From Clostridioides difficile_A (GTDB lineage: Bacteria > Bacillota > Clostridia > Peptostreptococcales > Peptostreptococcaceae): a DNA stretch of 64,000 nucleotides. Of the stretch, positions 16,114-25,925 are shown in pieces. The stretch covers positions 3,286,001 to 3,350,000 of the forward strand of contig OX246690.1 in assembly GCA_945909635.1 (NCBI GenBank), read 5' to 3'. The notes beneath the pieces are model-generated. The model saw nothing but the letters and a program-made list of their open reading frames with translations, did not search any database and had not been told where the DNA came from. The position numbers and the translations under genes were made by a program. How positions within the stretch are numbered: position 1 is the stretch's first letter; each line of letters opens with the position of its first letter.

Positions 16114-18888
16114 TTAACTTTTGATACTAAGATTTCTAGTTCTGCTATTTTTTAGTGTTCTAAGGACTAGTTTTACAAATTCATTTGATATTAAAATAGT
16201 TGATGCAAATAGTATTATTTTTATCCACATATTAAAATCTAAAGAAACAGAGTTAAAGAAACTCTGGAATACTTGTGTAAATATTATCTGGATTATACCT
16301 GTAACGACTATTATTTGTAATGCCAACTTATTCTTAAAGAAATTAGGTATTGTACTATTAAAGCCAAACTCCCTACAATTCAATGCATTAAAAAGGGCAC
16401 TGAATGCAAATAAAGAAAATATAACAGTACCTTGTTCATCTGGTGTGGCTCCCAATATATTAAAAGCTGATTGTGTAAATACAATTGTAATTATAAGGAT
16501 AGCATTTATAATAATATTTATAGACATAGACCTAGCTATTATTCCAGAGTGTCTATTTATTGGTTTTCTTTTCAGCACATAATCTCTAACAGGTTCTAAT
16601 CCTAATGCAAGAGCTGGAGGACCATCCATTATTATATTTACCCATAATAATTGTATCGTAGTAAATGGCATATCTTTACCAGTAAGTTGAGATATTATAG
16701 CAATTATAAATGCTACTATATTTACAGTAAGCTGGAACTGTATAAATCTTTGGAAGTTTTCATAAATACCTCTTCCCCATTTTATTCCCTCTACTATTGT
16801 ACTAAAACTATCATCAGTCAATATTATATCTGCTGCATTTTTAGATACTTCTGTACCTGAGATTCCCATAGCAATACCAACATCTGCTTGACTAAGAGCT
16901 GGAGCATCATTTATACCATCACCTGTTACGGCTACGACCTCACCACTTTTTTGAAGTGCAGAAACTATTCTCATCTTTGTATCTGGTTTACTTCTTGCTA
17001 CAATAGATATTCCTTTTATTTCTTCTCTTAACTCTTCATCTGTCAGTACATCTATATAGGTTGCTTCAACTGCCTTTTTACCATCATTCAATAATCCTAA
17101 TTCATCTCCGATAGCAGTTGCTGTATTGATATTATCACCTGTAAGCATTTTTACATCTACACCTGCATTAAATGCCTTATCAATAGACTCTTTAACTCCT
17201 GCTCTCAATGGGTCTACTATTCCTACAAATCCACTAAACACTAAATTTTCTTCCTTCTCATACCCTCTTGGGTTTCCGATTAAATTCAATTCTCCTTCTG
17301 AGGTTATTGCAACTTCTGTTCTAGATTTAGTCATCTTTTTATAAGCAAACCCCAATGTTCTCATAGATTTAATTTGTAGTTTTTTAATTTCATCGAGAAT
17401 ACCTTTTTCTATTTTGGGAGTTATTGGGACAATACTTTTTCCTTGTTGTACATAAGAACATCTCTTTAATAGTACTTCTGGAGCTCCTTTTGAAAGCAGT
17501 ATATCCGAATCCTCTTGACGAATTAATGTTGACATTTTCTTTTCTTCTGAGCTAAAGGGGATTTGTGATATTAAATAAGTTTGTTTTCTCATTTCATTAT
17601 AGTTTTTATCGTTATGATATAAAAGTAATGCACACTCTGTTGCACTTCCAATATATTTAAATGAATTGTCTTCCTTTTCTATATCTGCTGTTGAATTTAC
17701 TATACAGTTTTGTTCAAAATAACTATTGCTCTGATATTCTCCACTACTTATATATTTACCATCAACATATGCTACTTCTACCATCATCTTATTTTGTGTT
17801 AAAGTACCTGTCTTATCAGAACATATTACGGAAACAGAACCTATAGTTTCACAAGCCTCTTTCTTAGTTACTAAAGCATTTATCTTTGCCATCTTTTGCA
17901 TTGTTATAGCTAAAGTAATATTTATCATGGTTGGCAGACCCTCTGGAACAGTAGCAACTATTAAAGCAATACAAACCATATACGCATTCTTAGCAGGTTC
18001 CAATGATTGTAAAAAGGACAAGATACTGCTTGTATCCAAAATTAACAGTCCTTTTCTTTGCATTTGTATAATCATAAACATACACAATAAAGTAGCTATT
18101 ACTCCTGATATTCCTGCTATTTTAGCCCCTAACTTACCTAATTTAATTTGAAGTGGAGTTTGCTGGTCATCATTTGATAAGTTCTGTGCTATCTTACCCA
18201 TTTCTGTCTTATCACCAATGTGAGTAACAACCATTATCCCTCTACCATATGCTACAAGAGTTCCACCAAATACCATATTGATTTGTTTTGCAGGTATTGT
18301 ATCTTGTTCGATTATTTCTGTTTTAGAATAAACTACCTCCATATCCAATATAGCATCAGCATTTTTAGCTACATCATCAGATTCTCCTGTTAACATATCT
18401 TCTCTAAGTTTTAGATTTATAGATTGTATAAGCCTTCCATCTGCTGGTATCATATCTCCTGTTTCTATATATACAATATCTCCTGGTACTAAATCATTTT
18501 TTGATATTTTAACTATCTTTCCATTTCTAAGTACCTTTACCTCTATATTCTCTGTTAATTTTGATAGAGCATGAGCAGCTTTTTTAGATTTCCCTTCAGT
18601 TATTATACCTATGGAAATACCAATAAAGATAGCTCCTAAAATACCTAATGCATCATGCAATTCTCCCACAAATGAGCTTATTACTGCTGCTCCTATAAGA
18701 ATTAATATCATAGGTTCTGTCAGACTTTCCCCCAACTCGTCCCAAAATGTTCGGCCTTCCTTTATTGTAAATTCATTTAATCCATATCTAAGCTTCCTCT
18801 CTTCCACCTCATTATCATCAAGTCCAACTTCTGGATTTGTCTTTAAGTATTTTAATACTTCTTTGGTAGGTTTATTATAATACCTCAT
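16114..18888 (-). CDS. Calcium-transporting-type P-type ATPase (P2A family)
   Basis: The 924-residue P-type ATPase has an N-terminal cation-ATPase domain, the actuator motif TGES (EDMLTGESD), the phosphorylation motif DKTGTLTQNK, the ATP-binding KGAPE, the hinge MLTGDN and GDGINDAPALSQADVGIAMG. The TM4 sequence VATVPEGLPT and TM6 NIIMDGPPALALGLEP are typical of SERCA-like Ca2+ or Mn2+ pumps. It should export Ca2+ from the cytosol using ATP. It has about ten membrane segments and the length expected for the family. A GGGGGA Shine-Dalgarno sequence precedes the ATG. It is transcribed alone. Confidence 0.92.
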   Translation of the reverse strand: MRYYNKPTKEVLKYLKTNPEVGLDDNEVEERKLRYGLNEFTIKEGRTFWDELGESLTEPMILILIGAAVISSFVGELHDALGILGAIFIGISIGIITEGKSKKAAHALSKLTENIEVKVLRNGKIVKISKNDLVPGDIVYIETGDMIPADGRLIQSINLKLREDMLTGESDDVAKNADAILDMEVVYSKTEIIEQDTIPAKQINMVFGGTLVAYGRGIMVVTHIGDKTEMGKIAQNLSNDDQQTPLQIKLGKLGAKIAGISGVIATLLCMFMIIQMQRKGLLILDTSSILSFLQSLEPAKNAYMVCIALIVATVPEGLPTMINITLAITMQKMAKINALVTKKEACETIGSVSVICSDKTGTLTQNKMMVEVAYVDGKYISSGEYQSNSYFEQNCIVNSTADIEKEDNSFKYIGSATECALLLYHNDKNYNEMRKQTYLISQIPFSSEEKKMSTLIRQEDSDILLSKGAPEVLLKRCSYVQQGKSIVPITPKIEKGILDEIKKLQIKSMRTLGFAYKKMTKSRTEVAITSEGELNLIGNPRGYEKEENLVFSGFVGIVDPLRAGVKESIDKAFNAGVDVKMLTGDNINTATAIGDELGLLNDGKKAVEATYIDVLTDEELREEIKGISIVARSKPDTKMRIVSALQKSGEVVAVTGDGINDAPALSQADVGIAMGISGTEVSKNAADIILTDDSFSTIVEGIKWGRGIYENFQRFIQFQLTVNIVAFIIAIISQLTGKDMPFTTIQLLWVNIIMDGPPALALGLEPVRDYVLKRKPINRHSGIIARSMSINIIINAILIITIVFTQSAFNILGATPDEQGTVIFSLFAFSALFNALNCREFGFNSTIPNFFKNKLALQIIVVTGIIQIIFTQVFQSFFNSVSLDFNMWIKIILFASTILISNEFVKLVLRTLKNSRTRNLSIKS

Positions 18889-18966
18889 AACTTTATCCCC
18901 CTTGTTAATTATCTATAGAGAATTATATGCTTATGATAGTTTGTATATTACTTCTCAAAAAAAATA

Positions 18967-19018
18967 AGGAGTTGTCTTAAAATTGATTTTTTCTAATCAA
19001 ATTTTAAGTTCAACTCCT
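18967..19018 (-). terminator. Intrinsic terminator of the GGDEF-EAL-peptide transporter operon
   Basis: A long interrupted stem begins AAGGAGTTG and ends CAACTCCT, with further pairing inside (TTAAAATTGAT with ATCAAATTTTAA). It lies about 50 nt past the stop of the last transporter gene. Confidence 0.75.
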
Positions 19019-19068
19019 CTTTTAAATTTTTATATGTTATTTTTTATTACTTATTTATAATAGTTAAA

Positions 19069-20028
19069 TCATTCACTTGTCATGTGACAAGCAACTAGAT
19101 GATTCTTCTTGTGTTCAAATAATTCAGGCATTTCTTTTCCACAACGCTCTGTTGATACTTTACAACGTTTCACAAAAGGACATCCTTTTTCACAACTTGA
19201 AAAACTTTCAACTTCGTCTTGTATATCAATTTCTTCCTCTAGTATATTTCTATTATTAGGATTCGGAGTCAAAACTGCACGCAAGAGCATCTGTGTATAT
19301 GGATGTAAAGGTGTATTGTAAACCTCCTCAGCATTTCCAATTTCCACAATTCTACCAGCATACATCACAGCAATCCTGTCAGAAATATAACGTACCATGC
19401 TCAGGTCATGTGAAATAAATAGATAAGTAAGACCAAGTTCCATCTTTAGTTTATATAAAAGATTTATAATCTGACTCTGAATAGAATTATCAAGCGCTGA
19501 CACTGGTTCATCACATATAATGAAATTCGGCTGAACTACAAGTGCACGTGCTATACTAATCCTTTGTCTTTGCCCTCCTGAAAATTCATGTGGAAAACGT
19601 CCTGCATATTCTCGTGAAAGCCCAGTCATTTCTAACAATTCATATACTTTTTGTGTCCTTGCATTTTTATCCAGCATGCCATGAACTTTCAAATTCTCTG
19701 CAATAATAGATTCTATGGTCATATATGGGTCTAAAGACATGTATGGGTCCTGAAATATCATTTGTGTATGTTGTGCAAATTCTTTTCTTGCACTCTGTCG
19801 ATGTAGTTCTAGCTTTTTGCCTTGAAATAATATTTCACCTTCACTTGACGGATATACGCCCATAATGATTCTTGCAAGAGTTGATTTCCCACAACCAGAT
19901 TCTCCAACAAGACCTAAAGTCTCACCTTTATAAATAGTTAGGTTCACATGATTAACAACAATATTCTTGCGCTTTCTTCCTAAAGAGAAGCTCTTGGATA
20001 CATTATTTAATTCAAGTAATTTTTCCAT
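19069..20028 (-). CDS. Oligopeptide ABC transporter ATP-binding protein (OppF type)
   Basis: The 319-residue ABC ATPase has Walker A GESGCGKST, the signature SGGQRQRISIARAL, Walker B FIICDEPVSALD and the H-loop histidine in LFISHDLSMV. The C-terminal oligo/dipeptide-transporter extension carries cysteines (CEKGCPFVKRCKVSTERC) typical of OppF/DppF. It powers uptake of peptides together with the OppD-type subunit. The ATG at 20028 overlaps the end of the OppD-type gene by 17 nt and has AAAGGAGG upstream; an earlier in-frame start lies inside the upstream gene. It is the last gene of the operon. Confidence 0.92.
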   Translation of the reverse strand: MEKLLELNNVSKSFSLGRKRKNIVVNHVNLTIYKGETLGLVGESGCGKSTLARIIMGVYPSSEGEILFQGKKLELHRQSARKEFAQHTQMIFQDPYMSLDPYMTIESIIAENLKVHGMLDKNARTQKVYELLEMTGLSREYAGRFPHEFSGGQRQRISIARALVVQPNFIICDEPVSALDNSIQSQIINLLYKLKMELGLTYLFISHDLSMVRYISDRIAVMYAGRIVEIGNAEEVYNTPLHPYTQMLLRAVLTPNPNNRNILEEEIDIQDEVESFSSCEKGCPFVKRCKVSTERCGKEMPELFEHKKNHLVACHMTSE

Positions 20029-21016
20029 CACCCAATACCTCCTTTGGAAAACTTTCATGCAGACGCCAACAAGAAGCACTATGGCTATTTGACACTTTAA
20101 ACAAAGGTGGCTCTTCTCTCAAACAAATCTGCATACAATATGGACATCTCTTTGAAAAAGAACAGCCTACTGGCAAATCAGATAAATTAGGTGGACTTCC
20201 CAATATAGATATCCTTTTACCTATATCGCCTGGTGTAGGAAGTGTTCTTAATAATGCCTGTGTATATGGATGTGTTGCTCTATTGAAAATATCTTTTACA
20301 TTACCTTCTTCCACAATCTTTCCAGCATACATTACTGCTACACGTTCTGCTAAATTTGCCACAACTCCAAAGTCATGAGTAATCAAAAGCACAGCTGTTC
20401 CCATCTCTTTTCTAATTTTTGCAATAAGTTTCAAGATTTGCAGTTGTGTGGTAACATCAAGGGCTGTTGTAGGTTCATCTGCGATAAGTAGTTTAGGATT
20501 ACATGCCAAAGCCATAGCAATCATTACACGTTGTCGCATTCCTCCTGAAAATTGATGAGGATACTGTTCTGCTTGTAGAGCGGCATTTGGTATCTGTACC
20601 ATTTCAAGTAATCTAACTGCCTCTTGCTTGCAATCAGATAATGACATTTTTTCTTTTCGGTATAGAGATTCAGTAATCTGCTTACCTACTTTCATAGTAG
20701 GATTCAAACAAGTTAAAGGGTCTTGAAAAACCATACTTGCTAAGTTACCTCTTATTTGCTCCATATCTTTTTCTGATGCATTCAAAATATCAAAGTTCAT
20801 AAGTTTCAATTCTTCACCTATAATCTTAGCTGGTGGTGAAGGATTCAACTTCAAAATGGATTGTGCCATTACACTCTTACCGCAACCACTTTCACCCACC
20901 AATGCAAGAATCTCTCCTCTATTCATAGTAAGTGAAACACCTCGAACTGCACTTACTGTTCCATTATATATCTCAAAAGATACATTTAAATTCCTAATTC
21001 TTAGAATATCGTCCAT
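20012..21016 (-). CDS. Oligopeptide ABC transporter ATP-binding protein (OppD type)
   Basis: The 334-residue ABC ATPase has Walker A GESGCGKSV, signature SGGMRQRVMIAMAL, Walker B LLIADEPTTALD and LLITHDFGVV. The C-terminal peptide-transporter domain has the cysteine set CSFSKRCPYCMQIC, which in some OppD homologues binds an Fe-S cluster. It pairs with the OppF-type ATPase. The ATG at 21016 is preferred to the upstream TTG because AAGGAG is too close to the latter. The gene overlaps the OppC-type permease gene by 23 nt. Confidence 0.9.
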   Translation of the reverse strand: MDDILRIRNLNVSFEIYNGTVSAVRGVSLTMNRGEILALVGESGCGKSVMAQSILKLNPSPPAKIIGEELKLMNFDILNASEKDMEQIRGNLASMVFQDPLTCLNPTMKVGKQITESLYRKEKMSLSDCKQEAVRLLEMVQIPNAALQAEQYPHQFSGGMRQRVMIAMALACNPKLLIADEPTTALDVTTQLQILKLIAKIRKEMGTAVLLITHDFGVVANLAERVAVMYAGKIVEEGNVKDIFNRATHPYTQALLRTLPTPGDIGKRISILGSPPNLSDLPVGCSFSKRCPYCMQICLREEPPLFKVSNSHSASCWRLHESFPKEVLGDGKIT

Positions 21017-21989
21017 AATCAGCAAATCTCCTTAATCTAGGATTTATGGCATCTTGAAGTTGGTCTCCTAAGAGATTAAAAGAAAGCATTATCAGACAAA
21101 TGAAGAGTCCTGGCACTGCAAACCTTACTGGATAAGTCTGAAAAACAGCAACACCTTCATTTGCCATGATTCCCAGTGATGGATATGGTGGTGGAACTCC
21201 CATTCCCAACATTGATAAGAATGCTTCTGTAAATATAATTTCTGGAATACTCAATGTCATGTGGACAATTATTATCCCCAACATATTAGGAATTAGATGG
21301 CAGAAAATAATTCGTCTCATACTTGCTCCCATAGTTTTTGCAGCAATTATAAATTCTCTCTCCATAAGAGAAACTACTTGCACCCTCACCAATCGTGCCA
21401 TACTAGTCCATCCCACAAGTGTATAGGCTATAATCAAGGTTCCAATTCCTTGTGGAAGCACTGCCATAAGTAAAAGAACAACAACAAGATATGGAATCCC
21501 ACTAATGATTTCCAATATACGCATCATTACATTATCAACAGTTCCACCTATATATCCAGAAATACTACCATATACTACTCCTACTATTCCATCTATAATA
21601 ACTACAACTCCTGCTACTAAAAGTGATACTCGTGTCCCATACCAAATACGTACAAAAATATCACGCCCGAGATTATCTGTACCAAAGATATGAGTAAGAC
21701 CACTGATTGGGTCTTTGCTAAAAAAAGGTTTATTTGCATATGCCACATTCTGAGATGCAAAATCAAAATTACAAAATATCGGAATACACACTGAACCTAT
21801 AATCAAAATAAGCATCATTATAAACGATACTACTGCAATTTTATTGTGACACAATATGAATATAGTCTCTCTTGCAAAGCTCATAGATGGGCGTACCAGC
21901 TTGTTATTACACATATCTGAATTGCAACCATCAGCAAAAGCAAAATCTTCATTAACAAGTATTCTTTTATTACTATCTATTTTCCTCAC
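20994..21989 (-). CDS. Oligopeptide ABC transporter permease (OppC type)
   Basis: The 331-residue inner-membrane permease has the OppC layout: an N-terminal cytosolic tail, TM1 (NKIAVVSFIMMLILIIGSV), a long external loop containing GTDNLGRDIFVR, and the permease core with the EAA-type coupling motif (FIIAAKTMGASMRRIIFCHLIPN). It forms the channel with the OppB-type subunit. The start is uncertain: the GTG at 21989 overlaps its own Shine-Dalgarno sequence (AGGAGGTGAGG), while no other canonical start lies near. The gene overlaps the OppB-type gene by 17 nt, so coupling to its translation may drive initiation. Confidence 0.88.
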   Translation of the reverse strand: MRKIDSNKRILVNEDFAFADGCNSDMCNNKLVRPSMSFARETIFILCHNKIAVVSFIMMLILIIGSVCIPIFCNFDFASQNVAYANKPFFSKDPISGLTHIFGTDNLGRDIFVRIWYGTRVSLLVAGVVVIIDGIVGVVYGSISGYIGGTVDNVMMRILEIISGIPYLVVVLLLMAVLPQGIGTLIIAYTLVGWTSMARLVRVQVVSLMEREFIIAAKTMGASMRRIIFCHLIPNMLGIIIVHMTLSIPEIIFTEAFLSMLGMGVPPPYPSLGIMANEGVAVFQTYPVRFAVPGLFICLIMLSFNLLGDQLQDAINPRLRRFADYGRYSKN

Positions 21990-22929
21990 CTCCTAATTTC
22001 ACACGGGGGTCTATATAACTATTTAAAATATCCACGATTAGGTTACACAACACAAGAAACACACCAAAGAACAATGTTGTTCCTATAATTACTGGATAGT
22101 CATTGGCCTGCACTGAGTCTACAAAGTATTTTCCGAGACCTGGAATAGAAAATACATACTCCACAGCAAATGTCCCAGTCAATAGGACTGCTGTCATAGG
22201 ACCAAGAACTGTTATTACTGGCATTAATGCATTACGTAAACAATGATGAAGGACAATGTCTTTTTTCTTAATTCCTTTCACCTTTGCTGTACGAATATAG
22301 TCTTGACTAAGTACATCAAGCATACTAGAACGCATTAATCTTCCAATACTCGCCATAGAGCCAAAAGCTAGCGCAAATGCAGGTAAAATCTTACTATTTT
22401 CACTTCCCCATCCTATAATTGCAAAAAAACGAATACCTGTAAATTGAAATAATACGATTCCAAAAAAATATTGTAACAGTGCGCCCATAATAAATGATGG
22501 AACAGACACTCCAAGAAGTACCAAAATCATCGTCAATGTGTCCCACTTTGTTCTATGCTTCAAAGCTGCTACTATCCCTGACAAAATACCCAAAATGATT
22601 GCAAAAATCAAAGCCCGTATTCCCAATTCTAAAGAAACTGGGAATGCCTGGGCTATGATATCTGTTACTTGACGACCAGATACAATTGAGGAACCAAGGT
22701 CTCCATGTATCAAGTTGTTCACATATATTCCATACTGCTCCAATATAGGCTTATCTAAACCATACTTTGTGGCTAAAGCTGCTTTTACATCAGGATTAAG
22801 TACCTTAACACCAGAGAAAGGGTCTCCTGGAAGCATCTGCATCAGTAAAAATGTAATGGAAATCAAAACCCAAACAGTAAGTACCGAATAAAGAAGGCGC
22901 TTACCGATATATCTCATTTGTGAAGACAT
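21973..22929 (-). CDS. Oligopeptide ABC transporter permease (OppB type)
   Basis: The 318-residue membrane permease begins MRYIGKRLLYSVLTVWVLISITFLLMQMLPGDPF, the canonical OppB/DppB N terminus. It holds about six membrane segments and a coupling motif (YIRTAKVKGIKKKDIVLHHCLRNALMPV). AGGAG precedes the ATG. The gene follows the binding-protein gene by 26 nt. With the OppC-type subunit it forms the peptide channel. Confidence 0.92.
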   Translation of the reverse strand: MSSQMRYIGKRLLYSVLTVWVLISITFLLMQMLPGDPFSGVKVLNPDVKAALATKYGLDKPILEQYGIYVNNLIHGDLGSSIVSGRQVTDIIAQAFPVSLELGIRALIFAIILGILSGIVAALKHRTKWDTLTMILVLLGVSVPSFIMGALLQYFFGIVLFQFTGIRFFAIIGWGSENSKILPAFALAFGSMASIGRLMRSSMLDVLSQDYIRTAKVKGIKKKDIVLHHCLRNALMPVITVLGPMTAVLLTGTFAVEYVFSIPGLGKYFVDSVQANDYPVIIGTTLFFGVFLVLCNLIVDILNSYIDPRVKLGGEENR

Positions 22930-22955
22930 ATTGTCTACTCCTGTCCTGTTTTTAT

Positions 22956-24602
22956 TTATTTAATATGTGCATTTAAAACGTTAAAGAATTGAAATGGTGT
23001 ACGTACTAGACCAACTAATTTATCAGAAACAGCATAAGTAGTACATGTAAAATACATTGGTCCTATAACCATATCATCTATTAGAATTTTTTCTGCCTGT
23101 ATCAATATCTCTTGACGTTTTTTAGAATCACTCTCATTAATAGAATCCTCAATCAACTTATCATACTTTGGATTGGAATAGTTTACATGATTATTCATAT
23201 TTTCTGTTGTATAGTTTTCCAAAAATGTAATTGCATCATTTTCAGAAGGTCCCCATCCATCCATCGCAAAGCTGTAATCACCATTTGTCATTGCTTCAGA
23301 CAAAGCTTTCACTGCTGTAAATTTAAGTTCTACATCCAGTCCAAGATTTTCCTTCCATTGTTGTTGCAGATAGGCAGCCTGATTCTGATTATATGTTGTA
23401 TCTGATGCCCAAAATACAAGTTTAATATCTTTTTTATCTATACCAAGTTCTTGTAATGCCTTATCAAGGTATTCATTTGCTTTACCTTTGTTGTATTTAA
23501 ATAGGCTACCACGTTTTTCTGCATAACTTGTGCCCTCAGCACCTTTTATAACATCTGGTACAAAACCATCCGCTGCTATAGAACCGTCATTAATTACATT
23601 ATCAAGCAGACTCTGCACGTCAACAGAATATGAAAGTGCTTTTCTTAAATTTATGTTAGAGAGATACTTATCTTGTGTATTAAAACTTAAATACCAAGAC
23701 CCTCCATCTATATATGATTGAATAGCATCTTTACTTTTTTCTTTCACAAGTCTAATTTGTTCATTATATAGGCTACAAAGGTCAATTTCTCCAGCAGTAA
23801 ATGCATTCAAACTAGTATTTGCATCTCCTATCATAACCAATTTTACTTTAGGAATATTAATTTTTGATGAATTATAATATTCCTCAGATTTTTCCATTGT
23901 AATATGGTCATCATGTACCCATTCTGTTATTTTATATGCTCCATTTGTCACCATTTTATCAGCATCCTTAGCATACTGTTTATCACCAATTTTCTCATAT
24001 GCCTTTTGATTTATTGGCAAGAAGTATGGTTGTGACAAATAAAACAAACCATTAGGCATTGGATGAGACCATTGAATTTCTAATGTGTAGTCATCTAGCA
24101 CCTTTAATCCAAGCTGTGATTCGTCAACCTCTCCTTTATAGAAAGCTTCTCCATTTTTAATATTCTTATATAGATATGCAGCAAATATGCTTCCAGTAGA
24201 AGGTTTCATCTGTGTAATCCAAGAATAGTAAAAATCTTTTGCAGTTACTGAGTCTCCATTTGACCACTTTGCATCTTTTTTCAAGTGCATTGTATAAGTT
24301 GTATCAGTATCATTTATATCCCAACTTTCTGCTAAATCAGCTACTGGCTCATCCTTGTCATTCAACTTTGTAAACCCAGACATACAATGATAGAGAATAC
24401 TTTGGGCAATAGTATCACTCATTCTCATTGGATTCAATTCTGTAGGCTCTGATGTAACATTTAATGTTACCATATCCTTTCCTTGAGTCCCCTGAAACAC
24501 TGAATCTTGTGTTGTATCTCCTGGCTTAGATGTAGCACATGCAGCCAAATTAAGTGCAAGCATAGCTACTACTAATAGAGTTATAATCTTTTTGAATCTC
24601 AT
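22956..24602 (-). CDS. Oligopeptide-binding lipoprotein (OppA type, SBP family 5)
   Basis: The 548-residue extracytoplasmic solute-binding protein has a lipoprotein signal (KKIITLLVVAMLALNLAAC, lipidated Cys about residue 22) and the family-5 signature (ILYHCMSGFTKLNDKDEPVADLAESWDI; LRKALSYSVDVQSLL). It should capture peptides outside the membrane and hand them to the permeases. I use the ATG at 24602 because GGGGGA lies directly upstream; the earlier GTG sits within that purine run. It starts only 49 nt after the EAL-domain gene with no terminator between, so the transporter is probably co-transcribed with the c-di-GMP genes. Peptide specificity is unknown. Confidence 0.92.
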   Translation of the reverse strand: MRFKKIITLLVVAMLALNLAACATSKPGDTTQDSVFQGTQGKDMVTLNVTSEPTELNPMRMSDTIAQSILYHCMSGFTKLNDKDEPVADLAESWDINDTDTTYTMHLKKDAKWSNGDSVTAKDFYYSWITQMKPSTGSIFAAYLYKNIKNGEAFYKGEVDESQLGLKVLDDYTLEIQWSHPMPNGLFYLSQPYFLPINQKAYEKIGDKQYAKDADKMVTNGAYKITEWVHDDHITMEKSEEYYNSSKINIPKVKLVMIGDANTSLNAFTAGEIDLCSLYNEQIRLVKEKSKDAIQSYIDGGSWYLSFNTQDKYLSNINLRKALSYSVDVQSLLDNVINDGSIAADGFVPDVIKGAEGTSYAEKRGSLFKYNKGKANEYLDKALQELGIDKKDIKLVFWASDTTYNQNQAAYLQQQWKENLGLDVELKFTAVKALSEAMTNGDYSFAMDGWGPSENDAITFLENYTTENMNNHVNYSNPKYDKLIEDSINESDSKKRQEILIQAEKILIDDMVIGPMYFTCTTYAVSDKLVGLVRTPFQFFNVLNAHIK

Positions 24603-24651
24603 ATTTCTCCCCCTCACAAATAATTAATTTTTATAATTCCTTAAAGTCACT

Positions 24652-25920
24652 CTATGAATCCAATATCATATTAAATGAATCAATTGACATAGGTTTATAG
24701 TAATAATAGCCTTGAACCATATCACACCCATATTCTTTTAAACACTCTATATGTTCTTCAGACTCTACACCTTCAGCAATAACTTTCATATTTAAAGAAT
24801 GAATTAAATCTATAATGGTCTTTATTACTAAACTGCTATTACCATTTAAGTTGTTTAAAAAAAACTGACGGTCCATCTTGATAATATCAAAACGAGCATT
24901 AAGCAATACATTAAAAGAAGAATATCCATCTCCAAAATCATCTAGTGAACATGTAAACCCATATTCCTTGAAATCTGATACTATTTTTTTCAAGCGCTCA
25001 GTATCATTTAAAGAAATTGACTCCATAAATTCGATTTCAATATATTTCTTTGGAATATTATATTTTTCAAACACATCAATGTAGTCTTGAACAATTCCTG
25101 GATAATAAAAGTGTGACTTTGAAATATTAAAACTTATTGGCACAACCTTCTGATTGTTTTTTATTCTTGTATCCAGATACTGACACATCTGTTCAAAAGT
25201 ATCAATATCAATTAATATAATGTAGCTATTTTGGTTCAAAATAGGAAGAAATTTATATAATGGAATACTATTTCCATCCTTATCAAACCAACGAAGTAGT
25301 GCCTCTGCACCTATGACTTCTCCACTTATTAAACTAACTTTTGGTTGTAAATATGTAACAAATTCATAATCTTTATATGCATTGGCTGTATCTATTTCCA
25401 GTTTCATACGATTCATATAACTCTTATAAAAAGATTCCTCATAAAGTTCTACACAGGAACTTCTATTAAATAAAGTTTCACTTTCTTTTCTACACAGATT
25501 TGCATAATTTAATGCATCATAAAATGTGACTTTTGGGTCAACAATCACATAAACCCCCATAGACATAAAAAGATTTCTATAAATTCGCTCATCATCTATG
25601 CGGTACAATATGTCTATTAGTGGTATCAATCGTTCATATATAAGATAATTAGAATCATCGCACTTTAACAAAAGAACAAAGTTATCTGCATATAGGTATC
25701 CAGTATATTCTTTTTCTTCCAAAAACATCATTATTTTTTGAAAGACCAATGTCAGGATTTCATCTCCTGCTTTACTTCCATAATTTGTATTAAAATAACG
25801 AAAATTTTTAATGTTTAGTTGTATTAATGCATATTTTTCCTCGCTACCTTTTATATCACAATATTTTTCCAAAATATATGAAGTATCATATTTTAAGGTG
25901 ATATTATTTTCCATTTCCAT
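24652..25920 (-). CDS. EAL-domain c-di-GMP phosphodiesterase with degenerate GGDEF domain
   Basis: The protein of about 422 residues is soluble, with no membrane segment. Residues about 15-165 form a GGDEF-like fold whose signature is replaced by ADNFV, so it should not make c-di-GMP but could bind GTP. Residues about 175-420 are an EAL domain with the key elements present: EALLRW, the Asn in SFNISKSHF, Glu in EIEFMES, DDFGDGYSS, KMDRQF, IAEGVES and QGYYYYKP. It is likely to hydrolyse c-di-GMP to pGpG. The ATG at 25920 is preferred; a GTG lies one codon earlier. It follows the second GGDEF gene by a few nucleotides and precedes the peptide-binding protein gene by 49 nt. Confidence 0.9.
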   Translation of the reverse strand: MEMENNITLKYDTSYILEKYCDIKGSEEKYALIQLNIKNFRYFNTNYGSKAGDEILTLVFQKIMMFLEEKEYTGYLYADNFVLLLKCDDSNYLIYERLIPLIDILYRIDDERIYRNLFMSMGVYVIVDPKVTFYDALNYANLCRKESETLFNRSSCVELYEESFYKSYMNRMKLEIDTANAYKDYEFVTYLQPKVSLISGEVIGAEALLRWFDKDGNSIPLYKFLPILNQNSYIILIDIDTFEQMCQYLDTRIKNNQKVVPISFNISKSHFYYPGIVQDYIDVFEKYNIPKKYIEIEFMESISLNDTERLKKIVSDFKEYGFTCSLDDFGDGYSSFNVLLNARFDIIKMDRQFFLNNLNGNSSLVIKTIIDLIHSLNMKVIAEGVESEEHIECLKEYGCDMVQGYYYYKPMSIDSFNMILDS

Positions 25921-25925
25921 CACGA

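Noticed and set aside
19069..24602. Identity with the known C. difficile opp or app operon
   Set aside because: The chromosomal context (between the CD2831 adhesin and dlt) does not fit the recalled positions of either operon, and the gene order is tied to GGDEF/EAL genes. I left the gene symbols blank.
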